Of a stretch of 64,000 nucleotides of DNA, positions 1-8,449 are shown piece by piece. The stretch is from Euryarchaeota archaeon UBA62 (lineage in GTDB: Archaea; Thermoplasmatota; Poseidoniia; Poseidoniales; Thalassarchaeaceae): NCBI GenBank assembly GCA_002502095.1, contig DAPJ01000012.1:8488-72487 (forward strand), in the 5' to 3' direction. Position 1 is the first letter of the stretch; every line of letters starts with the position of its first letter. Position numbers and translations under genes: made by a program. The notes beneath the pieces are model-generated. The model was not told the origin of the DNA and searched no databases. It saw nothing but the letters and a program-made list of their open reading frames with translations.

Positions 1-2
1 GG

Positions 3-749
3 AAGAAGTATCTGGAATTGGGTCCGGATGGCCCGTGTATCCTACTCGATCTTTCTCCAAGGCTAGATGAGGAACAACGATCCATGATAGATGAGATCGT
101 GGAAAGGATATACCCAGGATGTGGAAGAACTTGGGAGTGGATGAGCAGAGGAGGAGGGAGGGTGGACAGGCTTTCGATGTGGGTCGGTTCGCTATCATCC
201 GACAACTCTAGAAGATGTGTTAGGATGGGGACTAAGAGAATAATGTCATCTATTGAAGGGGAGGGCATAGGTGTTTCGAGAGTCAGACTTAGCGAGCCTC
301 CTCCATTTGATTCCTGGATTACGATAGTTGATCCAGTGGTTCTGGAGAGTGGTCTGCAGGATGAATGGATTTCAAAGGCGATACCAGATGGAAGTGGGTT
401 TTCGTGGATTAGAACTGAGGGAAGGAGACCCCTGCTTATTCATACGGACCCACTAAATGATGACCATGAGGTAAATGGCTTCATAATTTCCAGTGGCCGT
501 GTTGTACAACACAAGCTTTCTCCTCCTGAAATACATACGATTTCACAAACTGCATCATCGCTCGCCAGGTTAGAAATAGGCAGTGTAACTTTGAGATGCT
601 CACTGGATCCAGAAATCCATCCGAAGCTACAGAGACGTCTTCACAAGGCTATGAGAGAGATTGAAGGTGCGAGATCATTCATGGTGGATATTGAACTATC
701 AAGAGATACGGGCGATTACACAATGTATGTTGTTTGCATAGAGGAATAG
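3..749 (+). CDS. Unknown protein, C-terminal part
   Basis: The reading frame is open from the left edge of the window to a TAG at 747-749, so the true start probably lies upstream. An internal TTG at 18 has no convincing ribosome binding site. The visible part is about 248 residues, soluble, with no membrane segment or recognisable catalytic motif. A central Trp/Pro-rich stretch is followed by a C-terminal half with alternating charged and hydrophobic residues. It ends about 95 bases before the S13 gene on the same strand. I do not recognise the family and infer no function. Confidence 0.6.
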   Translation, partial: KKYLELGPDGPCILLDLSPRLDEEQRSMIDEIVERIYPGCGRTWEWMSRGGGRVDRLSMWVGSLSSDNSRRCVRMGTKRIMSSIEGEGIGVSRVRLSEPPPFDSWITIVDPVVLESGLQDEWISKAIPDGSGFSWIRTEGRRPLLIHTDPLNDDHEVNGFIISSGRVVQHKLSPPEIHTISQTASSLARLEIGSVTLRCSLDPEIHPKLQRRLHKAMREIEGARSFMVDIELSRDTGDYTMYVVCIEE

Positions 750-788
750 TCCCTTTGGGCTTTCCAATCGATTCAAATAGGGATGGTT

Positions 789-822
789 GGTCGCCCGGAT
801 GCTTAACAGCCACTGGGTGACC
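789..822 (+). promoter_or_regulatory. Leader hairpin before the S13 gene
   Basis: Bases 789-798 (GGTCGCCCGG) pair with 813-822 (CTGGGTGACC) in a 10-bp stem containing two G-U pairs. The loop is 14 bases. The 3' arm ends about 10 bases before the GGGAGGA ribosome binding site at 832-838. The position fits a ribosomal-protein leader that could control translation of the operon, as r-protein leaders do in many prokaryotes. The regulatory role is inference; the pairing is seen directly. Confidence 0.45.
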
Positions 823-844
823 GGTGAACGCGGGAGGACCGTAC

Positions 845-1312
845 ATGACAGGAACAGATGAGACACAGCTAGGAGACGACTTCTCATACATCATCAGGAT
901 TGCAGATACAGACGTAGACGGCCTGCGTAAAATATCCGTCGGACTATGCTCTATCAAGGGAATAGGGATGAGGACTGCAGAGATGATTTGCAGACTCTCT
1001 GGAGTAGATGGAAGCAAGCTAGGGGGGCATCTAAGTGATGAAGAGCAGGACAAGCTCAGAGATTCCATTGGAACTTACGCTACCGAGATGCCTTGGTGGC
1101 TAATGAACAGGCAACGAGATCTAGAAACTAATGAAGATGCTCATATTGTAGCTCTAGAAGTTAAGATGACCAGGGATGATGATGTTGCAAGGATGGCTGG
1201 TATCAAGACCTACCGAGGCATGAGGCACAGAAGTGGTCACAAGGTTAGAGGACAGCGACTTAGAAGTAATGGCCGAAAGGGCTCTGCTCTTGGTGTCCAG
1301 AGGAAGAAGTGA
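845..1312 (+). CDS. rps13: 30S ribosomal protein S13 (archaeal uS13)
   Basis: 155 residues, archaeal length with the usual N- and C-terminal extensions compared with bacterial S13. Family marks are the early segment YIIRIADTDVDG, the helix-hairpin-helix-like stretch around GIGMRTAEMICRLSGV, and the basic tail TYRGMRHRSGHKVRGQR that contacts 16S rRNA. The ATG at 845 is chosen over a GTG at 824 because GGGAGGA lies 6-7 bases upstream of it. S13 sits in the head of the small subunit near the P-site tRNA. It is first in a tight run with S4, S11 and RpoD and is preceded by a strong leader hairpin. Confidence 0.96.
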   Translation: MTGTDETQLGDDFSYIIRIADTDVDGLRKISVGLCSIKGIGMRTAEMICRLSGVDGSKLGGHLSDEEQDKLRDSIGTYATEMPWWLMNRQRDLETNEDAHIVALEVKMTRDDDVARMAGIKTYRGMRHRSGHKVRGQRLRSNGRKGSALGVQRKK

Positions 1313-1321
1313 GGTGATTAG

Positions 1322-2005
1322 ATGGGCGATCCAAAATTTGCAAGACCTAAGACTCAGACACCAACTCATCCGTGGAAGCAAGCAAGAATAGAGGAAGAGC
1401 ACGCTCTGAAAGCAAAGTATGGCCTCAAGAAGATTGGGGGTATGAGGGAGATTTGGAGAGAAAAATCCGCTCTCAGAAGACATCGAAATCAAGCTATGAA
1501 GCTAATTGGTAGGGTGGACACATCTGAAGGCCACTACGCTCGTGAGAAGGATGACTTACTGGCTTCCTTAACCAGAAAAGGGCTACTTTCAGAGGGTTCT
1601 ATTTTGGATAGCGTTCTGCAGATTGATGTAGAGCTGATGCTAGCTAGAAGGCTCCAGTCACAAGTCTACTACAAGGGGCTAGCACCATCGATGAGAGCGG
1701 CTAGGAATCTGATAGTCCACGGACACATTTCAATCGGGGATCAGAAGATGACAGTACCCGGATATCACGTTCTCAGAGAAGAGGAAGAGATGCTCAGGTA
1801 CACCTCGGGTTCCAAGTACGAGAATCCCGATCATCCTTTTAGGCAGGAATTAGAAAAGATTAGGGCCACTTTAGACACATCCGAGGAAGAAGCGGACACT
1901 GTCGGCGGACCAGTGAAGGTTGCAGATACCTTCGTTGAAGATATCAAAGCTGGAGAGGCTACGGCCCCTACAGTAGAGGATACTATTCCAGAAGGTGATA
2001 ATTGA
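1322..2005 (+). CDS. rps4: 30S ribosomal protein S4 (archaeal uS4)
   Basis: 227 residues. The N-terminal region GDPKFARPKTQTPTHPW is typical of archaeal and eukaryotic uS4/S9. The S4 RNA-binding domain follows at about residues 105-165, with LARRLQSQVYYKGLAPSMR and an LIVHGHISIGDQ segment. The last 50 residues are acidic and low complexity, longer than in many relatives and probably disordered. S4 is a primary assembly protein binding the 5' domain of 16S rRNA. The gene follows S13 by nine bases, with an AGGTGA-type ribosome binding site, and its stop overlaps the S11 start by one base. Confidence 0.96.
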   Translation: MGDPKFARPKTQTPTHPWKQARIEEEHALKAKYGLKKIGGMREIWREKSALRRHRNQAMKLIGRVDTSEGHYAREKDDLLASLTRKGLLSEGSILDSVLQIDVELMLARRLQSQVYYKGLAPSMRAARNLIVHGHISIGDQKMTVPGYHVLREEEEMLRYTSGSKYENPDHPFRQELEKIRATLDTSEEEADTVGGPVKVADTFVEDIKAGEATAPTVEDTIPEGDN

Positions 2006-2385
2006 TGTCCCACAAGGCTATCCTGCATATCTTTACCACACACAATAATGTGTTGATGACTGCCACTGATCTTACTGGTTCCGAGACCATTTGTAAGGTA
2101 TCAGGAGGTATGGTAACTAAGGGCGGTTCTGAGAAATCTAGTTCGTTCGCATCCATGAGAGCGGCTGAAAGAATGGCTGAGATGCTTGCAGAGAAAGATT
2201 TCAACCAAGTTATCGTGAAGTACAGAGGGGCTGGAGGGAATAAATCTCACAGCGCCCCCGGTGCCACCTCTGCTATCAGAGCATTAACAAGGGCTGGAAT
2301 GCAGGTTACTAGAATAGAAGATGTCACTCCCATACCAACCGATGGTACAAAGTCTAAGGGAGGACGCCGTGGAAGGCGTGTTTGA
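2005..2385 (+). CDS. rps11: 30S ribosomal protein S11 (archaeal uS11)
   Basis: 126 residues. It begins MSHKAILHIFTTHNN, and the uS11 core is evident from SGGMVTKGGSEKSSSFASM, the VKYRGAGGNKSHSAPG segment and the terminal VTPIPTDGTKSKGGRRGRR motif that binds rRNA in the platform. The ATG at 2005 overlaps the last base of the S4 stop (TGATG), which points to translational coupling. A TTG one codon upstream is less likely. The gene is directly followed by RNA polymerase subunit D, as in other euryarchaeal genomes. Confidence 0.96.
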   Translation: MSHKAILHIFTTHNNVLMTATDLTGSETICKVSGGMVTKGGSEKSSSFASMRAAERMAEMLAEKDFNQVIVKYRGAGGNKSHSAPGATSAIRALTRAGMQVTRIEDVTPIPTDGTKSKGGRRGRRV

Positions 2386-2396
2386 GGTGTGAAAAT

Positions 2397-3284
2397 ATGG
2401 TCAATGCAGAAATTCTCTATGAGGACGATGAGAAAATCAAGATTCTTTTGAAGGAAACAGATCGAGCTTTTGTTAACTCGATAAGGAGGACGTTGATGTC
2501 GGATACTCCAAAAATGGCTATCGAGACTGTGAGCTTCATCAAGAAGACAGAGGAAGAAGATGGAGAAGTTTGGGAGACTGACGGACCACTTCCAGATGAG
2601 GTCATCGCACAGAGACTTGCAATGATTCCTATCCCTACAAACCACGAACAGTACTACTTCCAGGATGAGTGCCCAAACTGTGCAGATATGGTAGAAGAAG
2701 ACAGGGGATGTGCCCTGTGTACGATGCTCTACTACTGTCAGAAGAAGGGTTCTCAAGAAGGAGTATGGGTAACAGCTGGTGATCTTAACTTTCTAGGAGA
2801 AGAGGAGGGTTTCATTCCCGAGAAATACCAATCTATACCAATAACTAAGCTATTCCAAGGTCAGATTATTGAGTTTTCAGCCACTGCAATCATGGGAAGG
2901 GGTAGGGACCATGTGAAGTGGTCACCTGTTTGCGGTGTGAACTTCAATCCAAGACAGATTGGAGTTATTAACACAAAGTCCAGGGCAAAGATTCTCTGGG
3001 ACTTAGGACTTAACATCAAAGCTGGAGATTTCAACAAGGATGGTAAGCTGGAAGATGTCGATAAGGTTGATCTGCTAAGAAAGGACTTGAATCACGTTGG
3101 CTCTGGGACCGAAGAGTCCAGAGAGTTCAAGGAAGCCGTAGTTTTGGAAGACGTTCCCAATGAGTTCATACTGTCCTTCGAGACTGATGGGTCAATGAGT
3201 CCTAAAGTTGCCTTTGAAATGGCTGTTGCGGAGCTTACTGGAAGGTTTGGCGGGATCGACGACGACCTCAAGGCTGTTCTCTGA
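2397..3284 (+). CDS. rpoD: DNA-directed RNA polymerase subunit D (Rpo3)
   Basis: 295 residues. The N-terminal dimerisation domain has the alpha-type motif FVNSIRRTLMSDTPKMAIE, and the C-terminal end closes with the matching dimerisation helices (SPKVAFEMAVAEL). The insert domain at about residues 85-115 carries CPNCADM and CALCTMLYYC cysteine pairs, fitting a zinc site. The cysteine-rich ferredoxin-like Fe-S region found in some archaeal Rpo3 proteins is not visible further on. Rpo3 pairs with Rpo11 to nucleate polymerase assembly. The ATG at 2397 has GAGGTG seven bases upstream, overlapping the S11 stop; a TTG at 2382 would overlap S11. Confidence 0.93.
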   Translation: MVNAEILYEDDEKIKILLKETDRAFVNSIRRTLMSDTPKMAIETVSFIKKTEEEDGEVWETDGPLPDEVIAQRLAMIPIPTNHEQYYFQDECPNCADMVEEDRGCALCTMLYYCQKKGSQEGVWVTAGDLNFLGEEEGFIPEKYQSIPITKLFQGQIIEFSATAIMGRGRDHVKWSPVCGVNFNPRQIGVINTKSRAKILWDLGLNIKAGDFNKDGKLEDVDKVDLLRKDLNHVGSGTEESREFKEAVVLEDVPNEFILSFETDGSMSPKVAFEMAVAELTGRFGGIDDDLKAVL

Positions 3285-3290
3285 GCAGGA

Positions 3291-3298
3291 TATATTAT
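3291..3298 (+). promoter_or_regulatory. TATA-box-like element before pantoate kinase
   Basis: TATATTAT lies directly after the RpoD stop and about 25 bases before the GTG start at 3323. This spacing fits an archaeal box A driving a leaderless or near-leaderless transcript of pantoate kinase, and no ribosome binding site is visible before that GTG. It would let the CoA gene be transcribed apart from the ribosomal operon. Inferred from sequence and spacing only. Confidence 0.4.
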
Positions 3299-3322
3299 TT
3301 CCCTGTAGCATACGGAATATTC

Positions 3323-4297
3323 GTGCCGGAGTTGCTTGGGCGAGGATATTGTGGCGGACACGTCACTCTATTGTTCACCATTGAAGATAGCGATCCAGAT
3401 CCTATTAATCAAGGCAGCAGAGGTGTTGGAATATGTCTGCAAGACGGTGTAGAGATTATTTGTAGGGGAAGAGAGGGGAAGGGCAATCTTGATGTCTTCT
3501 TCACTGACCATATTGGCGATTCTAGATTGTATATGGATTGCTTAAATTTACTCTCTATTGGAGTTCCTGAGGTTATGGAGTATGACTGGGAGGCTACTGT
3601 CAAATTGGGTTTACCAACTGGACAGGGGTTTGGAATGTCTGCCGCGGGTTCGGTTTCTTTCTGCAATTCCATTCAGAGGGCGATTGGAATACCTTACGAA
3701 GAGGGGCACAGGCGTTCACTAATGATTTCTCATCTGGTAGATCGTAAAAGGTCCAGTGGGTTGGGGGATGTGACCGCATTATCAGCCGGGGGAGTAGAGA
3801 TAAGGAAAATCCCTGGCTCTCCGTTTAGCGGTCATCTCCTAGAAAACGGCCCTGGTAAGTCAGAGGGTTGGACTACTGAGGCAGAAATAATACTGGCTTG
3901 GAAGGGCGAGGGGGGTAAGCATACCTCATCGTATATCGATAACCCAGAGTGGAGGGGATTAATCTCATCTGCTGGGAGTAAGAATCTTGAAGATCTGTCT
4001 CACAATAAGTGGGATGAGTCGAGATGGAGCGATATTATTCTTAGTTCTAGAAAATTCTCTGTAGAGAGTGGGCTTTCCAGTGAGAAGTCTCGTTCTGAGG
4101 TACTAAGAAAGTGTGAGGAGGCTATGTTGGAGGGAGGGATGAATCATAGCGGTGTTGCACTTCTTTGTATGCTAGGAACTAGTGTGGCAATTGTACCCAA
4201 CAGTATCAAATCAGGACTAGTTGGAGTGAATCAAGTCAGAAGTCTGCTAGATAGTTACGGATTGGAAAATATCCTTACGAGAATTGGAGATATCTAG
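3323..4297 (+). CDS. Pantoate kinase (archaeal CoA biosynthesis)
   Basis: 324 residues, GHMP-kinase superfamily, archaeal pantoate kinase type. It phosphorylates pantoate to 4-phosphopantoate, the first of two archaeal steps replacing bacterial pantothenate synthetase and kinase. The N-terminus has the family pattern GHVTLLFTIEDSDPDPINQG followed by SRGVGI. The GHMP ATP-binding loop appears as GLPTGQGFGMSAAGSVS near residues 98-114, then a DVTALSAGGVEIR segment. The GTG start agrees with this N-terminus, and a TATA-like box stands 25 bases upstream. Its pathway partner, phosphopantothenate synthetase, lies at 42008-42778. The 3' end overlaps the convergent gene by four bases. Confidence 0.9.
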   Translation: MPELLGRGYCGGHVTLLFTIEDSDPDPINQGSRGVGICLQDGVEIICRGREGKGNLDVFFTDHIGDSRLYMDCLNLLSIGVPEVMEYDWEATVKLGLPTGQGFGMSAAGSVSFCNSIQRAIGIPYEEGHRRSLMISHLVDRKRSSGLGDVTALSAGGVEIRKIPGSPFSGHLLENGPGKSEGWTTEAEIILAWKGEGGKHTSSYIDNPEWRGLISSAGSKNLEDLSHNKWDESRWSDIILSSRKFSVESGLSSEKSRSEVLRKCEEAMLEGGMNHSGVALLCMLGTSVAIVPNSIKSGLVGVNQVRSLLDSYGLENILTRIGDI

Positions 4298-5367
4298 GAG
4301 CTTGATCCTTCATGGAACTTATCTAAAAGTGTCAAGTCTAGTGGACTTGCATCCAACTGCTCAGCTCCATTTATGACTAGCCCGTCACAAAATCCATGCC
4401 TATACACAATGGCCCCATGGCCATATTCTGCGACATAGCGATCTACTTGCTTCTGTGTTTTCTTTCGTGGAAACTTCAGATCTGCTCCAAAGAAATGTTT
4501 GGCGTCTATCCAAGCGCACGGGACTCCATTTATTCTTACGTCATCAATCATCAATAGATCTGGGGTAATCACTGCTCTTCCTTCTGATTTTTTCTGTTCT
4601 GCCATCAGGTCCTCTTGAGTTCTGTACCTAACGCCAATGGAGTCAAAGAATAAGTAGAGGACGTCTTCGAAGACCATTGATGCTTTGTGGGTCTCATCCT
4701 GATTAACTGAGCTTACTCTATCCATGGATTCTGCTAGTTCGAACTGTTCCCTATCTCTGTCTTTCATCTTTGACGGTTGCTTCAAGAACTCCTTTATTCT
4801 GTTCTTACCCCACCCTCTACCTGTCAAAATAGCCCTGAAGGTATTCACGGGAGGTGCGTCAAATCTCTTCGAAAGTGATATCACATCTTCACCGGAGTTA
4901 TACCTTCGACTTAGCTCATTAGATCTGCGCATTAGTTTGTGATGAGAGTAAACGCTCTTCTCTTGGTTCAGAGCATTCCTAAGAGATAGTGCCTGTTCCA
5001 GAGATATGGATAGTCCATCTAACTGTGATGCGATCTCATCTACTCTCTCCTGGGGAAGGAATCCGAACTCTCCTCTCCTCATCACAATCTCTCCTGCCTT
5101 CTTCTGAGTGTTTTTGGGGACTGCATTGAGCTCCCAATTCACATCTATTGTTCTTGGAGGGGGGTCTATCTCAGAAGGAAATCCCATTGGCTTTGGATCT
5201 GCTGAAAATCTAGCCAAGGCCCTCTCGATAGACTCAGACTGATCGTCTCTCTTGGGAGGATTGTTGCTTCGTCTTCCCTCAAAACGATTCTTGGGCCTGC
5301 GTCGGCCACGGCTCTTTCTTTCTCTTTTTTCTTCGCTCAACGGAACTCCGAGAGCAGTTAGCTCCAT
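4294..5367 (-). CDS. CDIN1/C15orf41-like protein (TPD domain, predicted nuclease)
   Basis: 357 residues. The first 60 are basic and low complexity (KRERKSRGRRRPKNRFEGR) and probably disordered. A helical region with ISLSKRFDAPPVNTFR resembles the HTH-like part of the CDIN1 family. The C-terminal domain has the TPD motif (AVITPDLLMIDD), then AWIDAKHFFGAD and YGHGAIVYRHGF, which line up with the nuclease-like core of human CDIN1 and match a PD-(D/E)xK pattern. Human CDIN1 partners codanin-1, and archaeal members have no settled function. ATG 5367 has GGTGG upstream. It lies 35 bases behind leuS in the same direction. Confidence 0.8.
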   Translation of the reverse strand: MELTALGVPLSEEKRERKSRGRRRPKNRFEGRRSNNPPKRDDQSESIERALARFSADPKPMGFPSEIDPPPRTIDVNWELNAVPKNTQKKAGEIVMRRGEFGFLPQERVDEIASQLDGLSISLEQALSLRNALNQEKSVYSHHKLMRRSNELSRRYNSGEDVISLSKRFDAPPVNTFRAILTGRGWGKNRIKEFLKQPSKMKDRDREQFELAESMDRVSSVNQDETHKASMVFEDVLYLFFDSIGVRYRTQEDLMAEQKKSEGRAVITPDLLMIDDVRINGVPCAWIDAKHFFGADLKFPRKKTQKQVDRYVAEYGHGAIVYRHGFCDGLVINGAEQLDASPLDLTLLDKFHEGSSS

Positions 5368-5402
5368 GAACCCACCGCGTGATAGTCAGTGGTTTTGTAG
5401 CG

Positions 5403-8261
5403 TCATACGAAGGCTATTCCGGGCTCTAGAGGGAAAGCAACCCTGGCCTTATCAGCAACATCTTCACCATCTCCAACAAAATATGATGTGATCGATTCTA
5501 TATCCAATGCCATAGCTAGGAATTCAGAATTCTGATTAATTATTTCCACCTCATTCAAGTAATTGAGCAGGAGAGTTTTCTGAGAGTTTGACCAAGTATG
5601 TATTCTACCTCTCTTCTTTTTGGAGCCTGTTGTTAGAGTCATCCATAACTGAAATATTTCTCCTCGCATGGTTTCATTCTCGAATATTGGAAGGTTTCGT
5701 ATATGCTCTTGACCCTGACTTTTGAAATCAAAATCTGTAGAAGCCAGATTAATAGCATCGCTGGCAAGTTCTGATTTCCATTTACTAGCTACCTGGACCA
5801 CCATTCTGGATAGTGGTGATTCAGAGTGTTTTTCTGCTAGAGATCTGAGATTTCTCGCAGTATCAATAAACTCTCTTAGATAGTCTTCACGAGCCAGTAC
5901 CAGTGACCAGTCTGAATCTGAAAGATCTGAAAGATCTGAGAGTGTGTTACTAGCGAGAATACCTGTGCCCCCTAGCGAAGACCAGAATTCCTCAGCAATA
6001 TGAGGGGTAGCGGGGGCTAACATCTCTGACCAGATACATAGGAATCTCTGGATTGTCTCCCTATCTGATCCACCTCTTCTCCTGTACCATTGCCAGTCTG
6101 ATAGCATTTCATAATGACTGATCATTACTCCTTCCCTTAGACTAACATCTTCCATTGCATCGATCCACCTAGTTTGATTATCGAGTGCTCTTGCTAGTAG
6201 CCAAGAGTCGATATCCTTTGGGTTTAGGGATGCACTCTCCAATGATTTGAATGCCTCGAAAATTTGGTTCATCTGGCGTGAGCTAGACTCTAATGCAGTA
6301 TCTGACCAGTCCATTCCAGCCTCTGGATTTGCCCCGAAGAGGATGAAGAGCCTCACTGTGTCCGCTCCAAACTTAGTAACCATCTCTCCTGGACTGACAG
6401 TATTACCAAGGGATTTTCCCATTTTGACAGACCGGGTCGTCAGACCAGCACCACAATTAGGACAGTCTCCTCCAAAATTTTCAATATGGTACTCAGAGTT
6501 ACAGTCTACACAGAAAGGAGCGGGGGCATTCAACATGCCCTGACATACCAAACGTCCGAATGGCTCACCTACCAAGTTCATTCCCAAATCTCTTGTAGCC
6601 TTAGTAAAGAATCGGGCATACAAGAGATGCATCACGGCATGCTCAATTCCTCCGATGTAGAGATCTACTCCTCCATCTAACCAATAATTCACTTTGTCCG
6701 AATCGAAGGGTTCCGAACTATTACTAGAATCTGCAAATCTCAAGAAGTACCACGATGAATCAAAGAAAGTATCCATTGTATCGGTCTCCCGCTTCGCTTT
6801 ACCTCCGCATTTAGGACATTCTACATTTAGGAATTCTTCATTTTCCTCCAATGGATTACCACTGTTTTCCCAACTGAATTTAACATCAAGAGGAAGTTTG
6901 ACTGGTAGGTCACTATAGCTGACAGGTACAACCCCGCAATCATCGCAATGAATCATGGGGATTGGGGTTCCCCAGAATCTCTGACGACTCAGCAGCCAAT
7001 CCTTCAGTCTGTACTGCACCGTTCCATAACCGGTTTCATTGGCCTCTAGAGCGGATATTACTGCTTCCTTGGCTTCATTTCCGTACAGGCCATCGAATGA
7101 TTCTAGGTTAGAGTTAGCCATCCATCCCAAGCCGTCGAATACAGGATTCTCTTCAATCGCATCAGCCCCTCTTGTCTTGGATAATACTGGCCTAATTGGA
7201 AGATCGTATTTCTTGGCGAAGTCATAGTCCCTTTGATCGTGGCCAGGTACTGCCATTACAGCACCTGTTCCATAGCTGGCAACTACGAAGTTTCCAGCAT
7301 ATATCGGAACCTCCTCGCCATTTAGTGGATTGATGGCAAAGCGGCCCAATGGAACTCCTTTTTTCTCCTTGAGCATATTGATTCTCTCAAACTCGGTCAT
7401 CCTTGCACATTCGTTCCTTAGTTTCTCCCAATCATCATAATAATCCGTGCCCGAGACTAATTCTTTGCATAGGGGGTGTTCAGGCGATAGTGTTAGGAAA
7501 GTAACTCCAAAAATAGTATCTGGTCGAGTAGTGAAGGCTCCAATAGATGATTCTGAGCCTACTACTTTGAAATTGATATGAGCTCCTTGGGATCTTCCTA
7601 TCCAATTTCTTTGCATGGTCTTGACGTTTTCTGGGAATTCAATATCATCCAACTCATTCAGTAGCTCATCTGCATACTCTGTCATTCTCAAAAACCATTG
7701 AGCCATGTCCTTCTGTACGACCTCGAGACCACATCTCCAACATCGATTATTTTTCACTTGCTCGTTAGCAAGTACCGTGTCACAATCGTTACACCAATTA
7801 ACTGGTGCGAATCTCCTCTCAACCAGCCCTGCTTCGTGGAATTTCAGAAACAACTGCTGATTCCAATGATAATACCCAGGCGTGGATGTAGCAAACATCC
7901 TACGCCAATCGTAAGAATATCCCATACGTTCTTGATCGGTCTTAATCATCTCGATATTTCTCTCGGTTACTGTATGAGGATGCCCAGATTCTTTTTTCGC
8001 TGCATTCTCGGCGGGCATCCCGAATGAGTCATACCCCATTGGATACAATACGTTCTTTCCCCTCATTCTTTGAAATCGAGCCATTGCATCTCCTATCGAG
8101 TAATTTCTAACGTGACCCATATGCATATTTCCAGATGGGTAAGGGAACATCTCAAGGCAGTAGAATTTGGGCTTGGAGTGATCGACTTCTACTTCGAATA
8201 CTCCTTCTAATGACCATGTTCGTTGCCATTTACTCTCAATAACGTGAGGATTATATGACAT
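5403..8261 (-). CDS. leuS: Leucyl-tRNA synthetase, bacterial type
   Basis: 952 residues; charges tRNA-Leu with leucine. It is of bacterial rather than archaeal architecture. The HIGH motif is HMGHVRNYSIGDAM near residue 45. A zinc knuckle (CNDCD and CWRCG) follows near 160, then the editing domain with TTRPDTIFG. The late catalytic loop reads KMGKSLGN near residue 613, Gly replacing Ser in KMSKS. Extra cysteine pairs (CPKCG, CVDCN, CPNCG) sit between. At 952 residues it is somewhat longer than usual for bacteria. ATG 8261 follows GAGGTG by six bases. The 190 bases upstream hold a possible structured leader. Confidence 0.96.
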   Translation of the reverse strand: MSYNPHVIESKWQRTWSLEGVFEVEVDHSKPKFYCLEMFPYPSGNMHMGHVRNYSIGDAMARFQRMRGKNVLYPMGYDSFGMPAENAAKKESGHPHTVTERNIEMIKTDQERMGYSYDWRRMFATSTPGYYHWNQQLFLKFHEAGLVERRFAPVNWCNDCDTVLANEQVKNNRCWRCGLEVVQKDMAQWFLRMTEYADELLNELDDIEFPENVKTMQRNWIGRSQGAHINFKVVGSESSIGAFTTRPDTIFGVTFLTLSPEHPLCKELVSGTDYYDDWEKLRNECARMTEFERINMLKEKKGVPLGRFAINPLNGEEVPIYAGNFVVASYGTGAVMAVPGHDQRDYDFAKKYDLPIRPVLSKTRGADAIEENPVFDGLGWMANSNLESFDGLYGNEAKEAVISALEANETGYGTVQYRLKDWLLSRQRFWGTPIPMIHCDDCGVVPVSYSDLPVKLPLDVKFSWENSGNPLEENEEFLNVECPKCGGKAKRETDTMDTFFDSSWYFLRFADSSNSSEPFDSDKVNYWLDGGVDLYIGGIEHAVMHLLYARFFTKATRDLGMNLVGEPFGRLVCQGMLNAPAPFCVDCNSEYHIENFGGDCPNCGAGLTTRSVKMGKSLGNTVSPGEMVTKFGADTVRLFILFGANPEAGMDWSDTALESSSRQMNQIFEAFKSLESASLNPKDIDSWLLARALDNQTRWIDAMEDVSLREGVMISHYEMLSDWQWYRRRGGSDRETIQRFLCIWSEMLAPATPHIAEEFWSSLGGTGILASNTLSDLSDLSDSDWSLVLAREDYLREFIDTARNLRSLAEKHSESPLSRMVVQVASKWKSELASDAINLASTDFDFKSQGQEHIRNLPIFENETMRGEIFQLWMTLTTGSKKKRGRIHTWSNSQKTLLLNYLNEVEIINQNSEFLAMALDIESITSYFVGDGEDVADKARVAFPLEPGIAFV

Positions 8262-8330
8262 TTTACACACCTCGGTAGTCCCAGAGAATCAGTCTCCTTT
8301 CTGAAGAGGGTTTACTGTTAGCCTCCTCAC

Positions 8331-8417
8331 TGGTGGAGTCCCCGTACAGGACATTCTTGCCATGTACCTCGTAAAGGAGGGGCGATTTTGAACCCTGCCC
8401 CCAATATGCTTCCACCA
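8331..8417 (-). promoter_or_regulatory. Inverted-repeat leader region upstream of leuS
   Basis: TGGTGGA at 8331-8337 and TCCACCA at 8411-8417 are perfect 7-base complements, extendable by a G-U pair. Inside them a GGGGC/GCCCC stem encloses about 13 bases near 8380-8403. The 168 bases between the HIGH-bearing synthetase gene and the divergent hydrolase gene hold no credible protein. The outer 7-bp arms 87 bases apart recall a tRNA acceptor stem, but no proper T-arm or anticodon arm fits on either strand. It could be a leuS leader or a small RNA; function unknown. Confidence 0.3.
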
Positions 8418-8449
8418 TACCTATTGGATAAGACCGATTGCGGTCAAGC

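Noticed and set aside
8331..8417. Possible tRNA with 7-bp acceptor-like arms
   Set aside because: No T-arm with the GTTCxAxxC pattern in the right place, no anticodon stem and no D-arm on either strand.
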